In this document: positions 34,844-42,141 of the stretch, one piece after another
How positions within the stretch are numbered: position 1 is the stretch's first letter
How the letters are laid out: each line of letters starts with the position of its first letter
NCBI RefSeq assembly: GCF_000685215.1
Contig: NZ_ARYJ01000004.1
Coordinates: forward strand, 1-64,000
Source: Hyphomonas jannaschiana VP2
Lineage (GTDB): Bacteria > Pseudomonadota > Alphaproteobacteria > Caulobacterales > Hyphomonadaceae
Reading direction: 5' to 3'
DNA: 64,000 nt
Program-made: the position numbers and the translations under genes
The notes under the pieces: model-generated
Told to the model about the DNA's origin: nothing
Seen by the model: only the letters and a program-made list of their open reading frames with translations
Databases searched by the model: none

Positions 34844-34958
34844 GCCCCGTTCCGGGGCTGCAATCAACGATGCCTGACGTCCGGCAACCCTTGATAAAAT
34901 TCCGCAACCTGCTTCTGGTAGGAATCCTGACCAGTCTGGATCCGTTCAAGGGGGAAAC

Positions 34959-35546
34959 ATGACAGACGCGCCGCAACAACAGCCATCTTATGCCATCGCA
35001 GAGAAACCGAAGAAGGGGATCCCCCTCTGGGTCTTTGGCCTGATTGCGCTGGCTTTCATCGGGCTTGGCACGTGCATTTTCAATGGCGTCAAACTGTTCG
35101 GCGCCATTGGCGAGCGCAGCGAAGCCAGTGTCGAAGTGAGCAAGGCTTTCCTGACAGATGGCATGCCAGCGGCAGACGATCCCATCTATTCGCGCCGGAT
35201 GGATCTCACGCAGGAGAAGGTGGACAACATCAATCGCTTCTTCGCGCAGTTTGGGCCTGTGTCAGAGTATTCGGTTCCAAACTGCAATATGAAAACGTCA
35301 GCCAATACGGACGCGGCCAAGTCCGGCACTTTTGCGATCTGCGTGCTCCAGATACAGGCGGAGCATTCGCCCGGCACGGTGACGGTAACCTGGGTAAGGG
35401 AAGACGAGGTGTGGAAGCTCGGCGGGTTCTACGTCAATTTCCACGACAATTCCGTCCTGATGGATAAGGCCGAAAAGCTGGATGCGCTGGAAGCTGCTGG
35501 TGAGGCTGAGGTCGAGCCTGTTGAGGCAGAGCCTTCCGCAGACTGA
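34959..35546 (+). CDS. Single-TM hypothetical protein
   Basis: A 195-residue protein with one membrane helix (residues ~22-45, LWVFGLIALAFIGLGTCIF), a short cytoplasmic N-terminus rich in Gln, and a ~140-residue domain outside. The outer part has two Cys (NCNMK...AICVLQI) that could form a disulfide, and ends in an acidic Glu-rich tail (EAEVEPVEAEPSAD). The shape recalls a Cys-containing DUF4019-like secreted domain but I would not assign it. GGGGGAA precedes the ATG. Confidence 0.7.
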   Translation: MTDAPQQQPSYAIAEKPKKGIPLWVFGLIALAFIGLGTCIFNGVKLFGAIGERSEASVEVSKAFLTDGMPAADDPIYSRRMDLTQEKVDNINRFFAQFGPVSEYSVPNCNMKTSANTDAAKSGTFAICVLQIQAEHSPGTVTVTWVREDEVWKLGGFYVNFHDNSVLMDKAEKLDALEAAGEAEVEPVEAEPSAD

Positions 35547-35555
35547 GAAAAAGGC

Positions 35556-35581
35556 ACAGCCCATAAGAACAGCCCATAAGA
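35556..35581. repeat. Two exact 13-bp tandem repeats
   Basis: ACAGCCCATAAGA occurs twice in immediate succession (35556-35568, 35569-35581), just after the stop of the single-TM protein gene. It lies beside a terminator hairpin. Confidence 0.85.
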
Positions 35582-35588
35582 ACGGGCC

Positions 35589-35624
35589 AAAAAGAACGGG
35601 CATGGGAAGACCCCATGCCCGTTC
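35589..35624 (-). terminator. Strong terminator of the RcnB-like gene
   Basis: GAACGGGCATGGG (35594-35606) pairs perfectly over 13 bp with its complement at 35612-35624 around AAGAC. On the minus strand the stem is followed by TTTTT (35593-35589), so it terminates the gene ending at 35658. Confidence 0.85.
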
Positions 35625-35657
35625 CGTCTGCTGCGATCAATCGCTTGGGGTTTACGA

Positions 35658-35990
35658 TCAGTCGAGCAGATCAATGATGGCGTTGGCGACGAGGCCGGTG
35701 GTGACCTCCATCAGGTAGGCATCCTGATCGACCACGACCCAGCGATAGCCCGGAGGGGCCGGTTCCAGGTCATAGCGGCGCCAGTCCTCGAAATAGTGGC
35801 CGGTGCGGTAGTCTACCGGCAGGTATTCGCCTTTTTTCCACATTTTCTTGGCGTGGCCCGGCGGGATCTTGCCCTGTTTGGCAAGGCCCGGCGGCAGGTC
35901 ACCCGGGCGGGCGTGCGGCGGGTCGGCATGGGCCATCAGGCCTGCGCCTAACGCAGCGGCGAGGGCTGTGGTTGCAAGTCTGAGCTTCAT
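35658..35990 (-). CDS. RcnB-family periplasmic protein
   Basis: A 110-residue secreted protein with a signal peptide (MKLRLATTALAAALGAGLMAHA). The mature part has the RcnB/CigR pattern: Pro-Gly repeats GDLPPGLAKQGKIPPGHAKK, then YLPVDYRTGHYFEDW and a final Tyr/Arg strand PPGYRWVVVDQDAYLME. RcnB is a periplasmic factor in nickel/cobalt homeostasis in enterics; whether this one binds metal is unknown. AAGGAGG precedes the ATG at 35990. A dyad at 36076-36105 lies in its upstream region. Confidence 0.85.
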   Translation of the reverse strand: MKLRLATTALAAALGAGLMAHADPPHARPGDLPPGLAKQGKIPPGHAKKMWKKGEYLPVDYRTGHYFEDWRRYDLEPAPPGYRWVVVDQDAYLMEVTTGLVANAIIDLLD

Positions 35991-36075
35991 GTCAAACCTC
36001 CTTTCAGGTCTTGTCGCATTAACGGCTGGTGGCGCCGGCCGGTTCCCGGAAATCGGCAGGAAAGCGGCGGGGCAA

Positions 36076-36105
36076 CGCAATATGTTGTTTACATAGAGTA
36101 TTGCG
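36076..36105. promoter_or_regulatory. 30-bp dyad in the divergent promoter region
   Basis: CGCAATA (36076-36082) and TATTGCG (36099-36105) are exact complements 16 bp apart; inside lies a second dyad, ATGT-TGTTT-ACAT. It sits between the RcnB-like gene (start 35990, minus) and the membrane protein (start 36149, plus). The form suits a dimeric regulator; none is adjacent. Confidence 0.45.
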
Positions 36106-36148
36106 GTAGGAATAAGGCATAGGGGAAAGCGGAAGGGGAGCGCCGCGC

Positions 36149-37372
36149 ATGACGAAAACGCATCTGGCGAGCCGTATTGCGGTCACCCTCCTGTTCACTT
36201 TGCTCTACCTCGCCTTTCTCACGGAGACGGGCGCTTTGCTGGCGGAGTTCGGGCCGTCGGGTCTGGCGCTGCGGCTGGCCTCTCTCGACTCGCAGAATTT
36301 CATCTTTTTCCCGGTCGCGGGCCTGCTGGCGCTTGTCGCCTTCTGGCAGCCGGCCGTGCTGCTGGTCGATGCCATGTGGCGCGGCCAGCTGAAATATGGG
36401 CGGATCGTGCTGGGTGGCAGCCTGCTTGTGGCCTTGATCGGCGCCTGGCTGATCTCCGATGCGTTTGAGTCCTCAGGGGCCCGGTCGGTCTTCGAGATTT
36501 CGCCGAGAGCCCTTGCTGCAGATCAGGGCGTACCCGGAACAGATGGCGCGCCGCCGCTGGCGCCGGTGAAGGAAGTGCTGGCGCGGATGCGTATCCTGTC
36601 GGGCGTCGATCGCGGCCTTGGCGAATACCAGGCCCAGTGCGACCAGGAATGGCTGCGCTATTCCGTGGCGGCCGATGCGGCGCTGCTGTGCTTTCCGGCA
36701 GGCGAGCGCATGTCGATACGCGACTGCTGCACGGCCAAGGCGGACTTCCGCCAGCGTCTCAACATGCTGGCGGCGAAGACCCCGTCAAAGACGGCTGCCG
36801 TGCATGCCTGGGTGATGCCGGTGAAAGTGTTCTTCCTGCTGCTCCTGCTCGGCATCGGCATTCTGCTGGTCCAGTACCGCAAGGGGCTGGAGCGGCTGCA
36901 CGGGGCGACGCCGTCGGGCATTTCCTTTGGTCTCGCCCTCGGCGGGTCGGTAATGCTGATCTGGCCGCTGCTGAACGCCGCCTATCTGCAGACCATGGCG
37001 CTGCTGACCGGGGCAGGCTCGGCCAGCGCCTATACGGTGGTCGCGCCGCTCGTGGCGCTGGGTTTTGGGGTGTGGACGCTGCTGCTCGTCTTCTTCCATC
37101 TGCGCTCCTATCCCAGCCAGATCGAATATGCCGCCAAGATCGGCGGTTTCGTCGTCGCGGCGGTGGGGGTGTTCCGCTATGAGGAAATCACGAACTATCT
37201 CGCCCGCACGCTGGGCATCGGCGGCGGGCTGGTCGCGATTATCGTGTTTGCGGTGGCCGTGGGCGCACTCATCCTCTCCGTCGTGCTGGGCATCGACCCG
37301 ACGGACATTCTGGAGGATGAGGATGTGGAAGAAGCGGTGAAAAGCGTGGTGGAGACCGCCGGCGGGGATTAA
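36149..37372 (+). CDS. Polytopic membrane protein of unknown function
   Basis: A 407-residue protein with about eight hydrophobic segments: two at residues ~10-30 and 50-70, one near 90-110, then after a ~110-residue soluble loop a group from ~225 to 385. The loop (residues ~115-225) has four Cys (YQAQCDQEW, ALLCFPAG, RDCCTAK) suited to disulfides in the periplasm. No family recognised. It ends in an acidic tail and its stop overlaps that of the convergent rpoH by 4 bp. Confidence 0.72.
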   Translation: MTKTHLASRIAVTLLFTLLYLAFLTETGALLAEFGPSGLALRLASLDSQNFIFFPVAGLLALVAFWQPAVLLVDAMWRGQLKYGRIVLGGSLLVALIGAWLISDAFESSGARSVFEISPRALAADQGVPGTDGAPPLAPVKEVLARMRILSGVDRGLGEYQAQCDQEWLRYSVAADAALLCFPAGERMSIRDCCTAKADFRQRLNMLAAKTPSKTAAVHAWVMPVKVFFLLLLLGIGILLVQYRKGLERLHGATPSGISFGLALGGSVMLIWPLLNAAYLQTMALLTGAGSASAYTVVAPLVALGFGVWTLLLVFFHLRSYPSQIEYAAKIGGFVVAAVGVFRYEEITNYLARTLGIGGGLVAIIVFAVAVGALILSVVLGIDPTDILEDEDVEEAVKSVVETAGGD

Positions 37373-38268
37373 GCTCCCGCCGGCAGGCCTTGTTCCTTGG
37401 CCATGCGTTTCATGGCCTTTTGCAGTTTCTCGAAAGCGCGGACCTCGATCTGGCGGATGCGCTCGCGGGAGACATTGTATTCTTCCGACAGCTCCTCCAG
37501 AGTTTTCGGGTCGTCCGTCAGGCGGCGCTCGGTCAGGATGTGGCGTTCGCGCTCGTTCAGGTCTTCCATCGCCGCGGAGAGGAGGGTCATCCGGGCATCG
37601 AATTCCTGCTGGTTGGCGAATTCCTCGGCCTGGCCCGGCTCGTCATCGGCCAGCCAGTCCTGCCATTCCATGTCGCCATCGGTGCCCATCGGCACGTTCA
37701 GCGAGGCATCCGAGCCGGACATGCGCCCGTTCATCGAATAGACTTCGCTTTCCGAGACGTTGAGCTTCTCGGCGATCAGCTTGGCCTGTTCCGGCTTCAG
37801 GTCGCCTTCCTCCAGCGCCTGCATCTCGCCCTTCAGGCGGCGCAGGTTGAAGAACAGCTTCTTCTGGGCGGCCGTCGTGCCGAGCTTAACGAGGCTCCAC
37901 GAGCGCAGGATGTATTCCTGGATCGCGGCGCGGATCCACCACATGGCATAGGTGGCCAGGCGGAAGCCCTTGTCCGGGTCGAATTTCTTCACGGCCTGCA
38001 TCAGGCCGACATTGCCCTCGGAGATCACTTCGGCCATCGGCAGGCCATAGCCGCGATAGCCCATGGCGATCTTGGCCACGAGACGCAGGTGGCTCGTCAC
38101 CATCTTCTCGGCGGCTTCGGTGTCTTCCTGCTCGCGCCAGCGCCGGGCCAGCATGAACTCTTCGTTCTTCTCGAGCATCGGGAATTTGCGAATTTCGGTG
38201 AGATAACGGCTAAGGCCCTGTTCCGGGCTGAGCGTCATGCTCGTGCTGGCAGAAATCTTGTTTGCCAT
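37369..38268 (-). CDS. rpoH: Heat-shock sigma factor RpoH
   Basis: A 299-residue sigma-32 of the alphaproteobacterial type. Region 2 contains SHLRLVAKIAMGYRGYGLPM and the -10 recognition part GFRLATYAMWWIRAAIQEYILRSW (split here by residues ~95-118). The RpoH box QKKLFFNLRRLK (~135) is decisive. Region 4.2 is LEELSEEYNVSRERIRQIE. AAGGAGG lies just before the ATG at 38268. It should direct heat-shock and proteostasis genes. A 13-bp palindrome TTCCAATTTGGAA lies 47 bp upstream. Confidence 0.95.
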   Translation of the reverse strand: MANKISASTSMTLSPEQGLSRYLTEIRKFPMLEKNEEFMLARRWREQEDTEAAEKMVTSHLRLVAKIAMGYRGYGLPMAEVISEGNVGLMQAVKKFDPDKGFRLATYAMWWIRAAIQEYILRSWSLVKLGTTAAQKKLFFNLRRLKGEMQALEEGDLKPEQAKLIAEKLNVSESEVYSMNGRMSGSDASLNVPMGTDGDMEWQDWLADDEPGQAEEFANQQEFDARMTLLSAAMEDLNERERHILTERRLTDDPKTLEELSEEYNVSRERIRQIEVRAFEKLQKAMKRMAKEQGLPAGA

Positions 38269-38314
38269 ATCTAAAATCCTCCTTCCGGAACCTATCCCGC
38301 GAAACCGGCAATGG

Positions 38315-38327
38315 TTCCAATTTGGAA
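38315..38327. promoter_or_regulatory. Perfect 13-bp palindrome upstream of rpoH
   Basis: TTCCAA-T-TTGGAA is an exact dyad 47 bp before the rpoH start codon. It could be an operator or overlap the promoter. The 266-bp gap 38269-38534 otherwise holds only the SulP terminator. Confidence 0.35.
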
Positions 38328-38469
38328 TGTCCGGACCTGTTTAGCCCCGTCTGGCGGCGGCGTCTTGTACCGGAATGCGCATGAGTTTCATCGCGCTCGG
38401 GTATAGATAGGAATTGCGGCCTTCTTAGGGAAGGGGCGGGGCCAAGGGGATTTTTGGGGAATTTCGGGC

Positions 38470-38506
38470 AAAAAAAGCCCCGCGCCTGGAGAGAGGAGGC
38501 GCGGGG
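38470..38506 (-). terminator. Terminator of the carbonic anhydrase-SulP operon
   Basis: CCCCGCGCC (38478-38486) pairs with GGCGCGGGG (38498-38506). On the minus strand the stem is followed by C and seven T (38476-38470). It lies 28 bp past the SulP stop. Confidence 0.9.
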
Positions 38507-38534
38507 TGAAGGTCAGGAACGGGGGTCTATCCTG

Positions 38535-40205
38535 TTATTCGGCCGGTACGGGGGCCGGCTTCTCGTTGAGGCGGTCGAGGGCGGCGGTGAGGGCGTCGCG
38601 GCGCTTGCCGAAACGTTTGTCCTCGCTGCCCGGAACCTGGTCGACGGCGAAGCGGTGGAGGACGGCTTCGACCTCCTCGCTCATGCCGGTGAAGTAGACA
38701 TCCTTGCCGGCATCATGCGCGTCTTCGATGATCGTCTCGACCGCACGGACGGCGGAGACGTCGATGAAGGGCACGCGGGCAAAGTCCAGCACGATGATCT
38801 CGACCTTGTCGCCCGCCTTGCTGCGGACATGGTGGCCAAGGTCAGCCGCTGCGCCGAAGCTGAGCGGGCCGCCGAAGTCGAACAGCATCACGCGGCCGCC
38901 GCAGCGGGAGAGAAGGGTCACTTCCTCTTCGCTGGACTGGGGCGGGGCATCGTGCTGCACGGAGGCGATCTGGTCGTCGGCCAGCTTCTTGATGAAGGCG
39001 AGCGCGGCGAGGATCACACCCACAGCCACAGCCGTGATCAGGTCAACGAAGACCGTCAGGCCAAGGACGAGCACCATCAGCGCCAGGTCCCAGCGCGGGC
39101 CTTTGTGCGCACGCTTGATGTAGGACATGTCGATCGTGTCGAAGCCGACTTTTACAAGGATACCGGCCAGAACGGCGTGCGGGATCTGCGAGGCCAGCGG
39201 GCCGAGGCTGAGCACGATGGCCAGCAGCACCATCGCGTGCGTCATGCCGGAGATCTTGGTACGGCCGCCGGAGCGGATGTTGATCACCGTCCGCATGGTT
39301 GCACCGGCACCCGGGATGGCGCCGAACATGCCGGCGATCGTGTTACCGATACCCTGGCCGATCAGCTCCTTGTCGGAGTCGTGACGCGTACGGGTCATGT
39401 TGTCGGCAACGAGGGATGTCAGCAGGCTGTCGATGGAGCCGAGGACTGCCAGGATGAAGGCGGCCTCAAGCACCACGAGGGCCGTATCCGTGCTGAAGCT
39501 CGGCAGGACGAACTCCGGCAGGCCGGTCGGGATGTCGCCAAGGACAGGCGCGCCCGGAATGAAGAGGCTGACCAGCGTACCGATCACCAGCGCCGCGAGG
39601 GGGCCGGGGACATAGGCGGCGAACTTCTTCGGCCAGGTGAAGACGATGACGAGGGTCATCGCGGCAATACCGACAGCGATCAGGTTCGGGTCCATCACGG
39701 CGCCCGGAACGGCGGTGAAGGCCGGGATCGTGCCGCCGCCATCCGGCTCGTGGCCGAACAGGCGGGAGAGCTGAAGCGCGATGATGATGACGCCGATGCC
39801 GCTCATGAAGCCGGAAATCACCGGATAGGGCACCAGTTTCACATACTGGCCGAATTTCAGCACACCGAAGCCGATCTGCAGGATACCGGCCAGCACGACG
39901 GCCGCGAAGACCAGCGTCGGGTTGCCGCCAAGTGCCGCATAAAGACCGGCGAAGACGACGACCATCGGGCCGGTCGGTCCGGAGACCTGAGAGCCGGTGC
40001 CGCCGAAAAGGGCCGCGAAGAAGCCAACGAAGATCGCGCCCCAGAGGCCGGCAATCGGGCCGGCGCCTGAGGCTTCACCGAAGGCGAGGGCGAGCGGCAG
40101 GGCGACGATGCCGGCGGTCAGGCCGCCGAACAGGTCGCCTCTCATGTTCGAGAGGTCAAAGAATGGGCTGCGCCCGCCGGGCGCAGCTGTCTGGGAAGAA
40201 GACAT
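38535..40205 (-). CDS. SulP-family anion (probably bicarbonate) transporter
   Basis: A 556-residue SulP transporter with about 11-14 membrane helices (residues ~25-400) and a cytoplasmic STAS domain (~430-540). The STAS part contains the typical IIVLDFARVPFIDVSAVRAVE. Transporter motifs include ALPLALAFGEASGAGPIAGLWGA-like helix 1 sequence (split at ~36-55) and GSQVSGPTGPMVV. The carbonic anhydrase gene 29 bp upstream in the same direction indicates bicarbonate uptake coupled to CO2 hydration, as in BicA-type and SulP-CA systems, rather than sulfate uptake. Confidence 0.92.
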   Translation of the reverse strand: MSSSQTAAPGGRSPFFDLSNMRGDLFGGLTAGIVALPLALAFGEASGAGPIAGLWGAIFVGFFAALFGGTGSQVSGPTGPMVVVFAGLYAALGGNPTLVFAAVVLAGILQIGFGVLKFGQYVKLVPYPVISGFMSGIGVIIIALQLSRLFGHEPDGGGTIPAFTAVPGAVMDPNLIAVGIAAMTLVIVFTWPKKFAAYVPGPLAALVIGTLVSLFIPGAPVLGDIPTGLPEFVLPSFSTDTALVVLEAAFILAVLGSIDSLLTSLVADNMTRTRHDSDKELIGQGIGNTIAGMFGAIPGAGATMRTVINIRSGGRTKISGMTHAMVLLAIVLSLGPLASQIPHAVLAGILVKVGFDTIDMSYIKRAHKGPRWDLALMVLVLGLTVFVDLITAVAVGVILAALAFIKKLADDQIASVQHDAPPQSSEEEVTLLSRCGGRVMLFDFGGPLSFGAAADLGHHVRSKAGDKVEIIVLDFARVPFIDVSAVRAVETIIEDAHDAGKDVYFTGMSEEVEAVLHRFAVDQVPGSEDKRFGKRRDALTAALDRLNEKPAPVPAE

Positions 40206-40234
40206 ATGTCTGGATCCGTTCTGTCAGGACCCGT

Positions 40235-40906
40235 TTATGCCGCGCAGGTATGTTCGCCCGCGAGTTCGCGGATCTGGGCGGCGTAACGGGAGTCGATGGT
40301 GATGAATTTGCCTTCGGCCTCGTCCCAGGCTTCGACTTCGCCGGAGCGGATGTCGTAGACCCAGCCATGCAGCTCGGTCGTGCCTTTTGCGAGGGCGGCG
40401 GCAACGCTCGGATGGGTGCGCAGGTGCTGCAGCTGGAGCAGGACGTTCTGCTCGATCAGCATCTTCATGCGCTCTTCCGGGGAAGCGCCGTCTTCAGCGA
40501 TGCTGTCGACGACGTCCACAGCGGCCTTGGAATAGCCAAGCCATTTGGCGACATGTGGCAGGCCTTCGAGGCCTTCCGGGTTCATAGCGCCTTTCATGGC
40601 GCCGCATTCGGTGTGGCCGCAGACCACGATATGCGGAACTTTGAGGACAGCGACAGCATACTCGATCGATGCCGTCATGCCGCCGGTAGATTCCGTATGC
40701 GGTGGAACGATGTTGCCGGCGTTACGGCAGATGAACAGTTCACCCGGCTCGGTCTGGGTGATCATCGCCGTTTCGACACGGGAGTCGGAACAGGCAATGA
40801 AAAGCGCCTCAGGGGACTGTCCCTTGCTGAGTTCTTCGAAAAGGCCCTGTTTTTCAGGGTAAACATTGTTCTGGAAGCGGACAACGCCTGCAGCAAAGCG
40901 CGGCAT
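40235..40906 (-). CDS. Beta-class carbonic anhydrase
   Basis: A 223-residue zinc enzyme interconverting CO2 and bicarbonate. Zinc ligands and the catalytic dyad are in IACSDSRVE (Cys, Asp, Arg near residues 39-43) and VCGHTECGAMKG (His and Cys near 97-100). The FICRNAGNIVPP motif is conserved. First gene of a two-gene unit with SulP. The start is separated by 290 bp from the divergent OxyR-like gene. Two small hairpins lie upstream in that gap (40982-41000 and 41010-41028). Confidence 0.95.
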   Translation of the reverse strand: MPRFAAGVVRFQNNVYPEKQGLFEELSKGQSPEALFIACSDSRVETAMITQTEPGELFICRNAGNIVPPHTESTGGMTASIEYAVAVLKVPHIVVCGHTECGAMKGAMNPEGLEGLPHVAKWLGYSKAAVDVVDSIAEDGASPEERMKMLIEQNVLLQLQHLRTHPSVAAALAKGTTELHGWVYDIRSGEVEAWDEAEGKFITIDSRYAAQIRELAGEHTCAA

Positions 40907-40981
40907 GCGAAACTCCTTTCGATGCTGGGGTCTAAACTGTATTAGGGAGGGAGGAAAGTTGCGCGGTGGGGGCGCTCAGTA

Positions 40982-41028
40982 TGTGGACGGCGGGTCCACA
41001 ACAGACCGGGTCACTTCGCTGTAGTGAC
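40982..41028. other. Two adjacent small hairpins upstream of carbonic anhydrase
   Basis: TGTGGAC (40982-40988) pairs with GTCCACA (40994-41000) around GGCGG, and GTCACT (41010-41015) pairs with AGTGAC (41023-41028) around seven bases. They lie 75-120 bp upstream of the minus-strand carbonic anhydrase start. They could be regulator sites or transcript leader structure. Confidence 0.4.
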
Positions 41029-41125
41029 GACACGCACTAAGATTTAATGCCATCAGTTCGTGCACAGAAAGCAGGCTCCTTGGGTCTGAAGGCTGTAATC
41101 TGGCGTGGCGCAATAGATAGTTCCA

Positions 41126-41162
41126 ATATAAAAACTCTCTTGTTTCAATAGCAAAATACTAT
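41126..41162. promoter_or_regulatory. OxyR-type four-part binding site
   Basis: Four quarter-sites are spaced exactly seven bases apart: ATAT (41126-41129), CTCT (41137-41140), ATAG (41148-41151), CTAT (41159-41162). The OxyR consensus is ATAG-N7-CTAT-N7-ATAG-N7-CTAT, so 14 of 16 defining bases match. It lies 34 bp upstream of the OxyR-like gene and 220 bp upstream of the carbonic anhydrase gene. Confidence 0.65.
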
Positions 41163-41196
41163 CAAAAATGACCTGATTCTGAACAGGGAATGACGA

Positions 41197-42141
41197 ATGC
41201 GCCCAACGCTTAGACAGCTGCAATACCTCGTCGCGGTGGCCGATACCGGCAAGTTTCACGAGGCGGCCCGTTTGCTCAACGTCTCCCAGCCGAGCCTCTC
41301 TGCCCAGATCGCCGAGGCCGAACACCAACTGGGGGCCGTCCTGGTCGAACGCGGCCGCCACGGTGCCTTCATGACCCCGCTGGGTGAGGAAGTCGTCCGC
41401 CGCGCGCGGGCGATCCTGATCCAGGTGGAGGATCTGAAGGCCTTCACGCTGCGTCCCGCGGGGGAGGTTGCCGGGCGCTACCGGTTGGGCACGGTCTCCA
41501 CCATCGGGCCCTATCTGCTGCCCGGCGCCGTCCGCGAACTGCACCGCCTGTTTCCCGAGCTGCGCATGAGTGTGCACGAGTCCCGCATTGCAGACCTCAA
41601 CGACCGCCTGAACGATGGCCGGCTCGACATGATCATCTCGACACCGGAGGACCATGCCAGCAGTGCCTTCATGGAATTGTTCGAAGAGACCCTGTACGTC
41701 TGCGCCGCCCAGGAAGACGAATTGTCCGCCGAGAAGGGACCGGTCGATGTGGAGGCCCTGCGCGGGCGGGAGCTGTTGAGCCTCGGTCCCGGTCACAGGC
41801 TGAGCCTGATCATCCAGCAGCTGGCGGATGCCGCAGGTGCCCATGTCAGTACCGAATATGAAGGCACGTCGCTGGATGCCGTCCGCCAGACGGCCAGCAT
41901 GGGGGAGGGGGTGGCCATCCTGCCGAACCTCTATGCCGTGGTTGAGGCCAAGCGCGACCCGAGCCAGGTCGTCCGTCCGATCCGGCACAAGCTGGCCCGC
42001 CGGAAGATCGGCCTCATCTGGCGTGAGGGCTCGCCCCTGTCCGAGCCGATGACAGAGATGGGCAAGGTCATGCGCGCCGTTGCGGCAGAACTTTTGAGCA
42101 GCGATGGCAAGGAGCCGAAGCGCCGGGTCAGTCGACGCTGA
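41197..42141 (+). CDS. OxyR-like LysR regulator lacking the redox cysteines
   Basis: A 314-residue LysR protein with clear OxyR family features: N-terminal LRQLQYLVAVADTGKFHEAA, NVSQPSLSAQIAEAE, VSTIGPYLLPGAVREL and EGTSLDAVRQTASMGEGVAILP. In OxyR the peroxide switch is C199 in GHC and C208. Here the GHC position reads GHR (R201) and the second Cys is Ala (A210). The only Cys in the protein is C169 (LYVCAAQ). It should therefore not sense peroxide by the known disulfide. Divergent from the carbonic anhydrase/SulP unit, which it may control. Its 3' end overlaps zapE by 14 bp. Confidence 0.88.
   Translation: MRPTLRQLQYLVAVADTGKFHEAARLLNVSQPSLSAQIAEAEHQLGAVLVERGRHGAFMTPLGEEVVRRARAILIQVEDLKAFTLRPAGEVAGRYRLGTVSTIGPYLLPGAVRELHRLFPELRMSVHESRIADLNDRLNDGRLDMIISTPEDHASSAFMELFEETLYVCAAQEDELSAEKGPVDVEALRGRELLSLGPGHRLSLIIQQLADAAGAHVSTEYEGTSLDAVRQTASMGEGVAILPNLYAVVEAKRDPSQVVRPIRHKLARRKIGLIWREGSPLSEPMTEMGKVMRAVAAELLSSDGKEPKRRVSRR

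Noticed and set aside
38454-40070. Long open frame antisense to the SulP gene
   Set aside because: GC-rich codon bias opens long antisense frames; it has no domain, no start signal, and the opposite strand encodes a complete SulP transporter.
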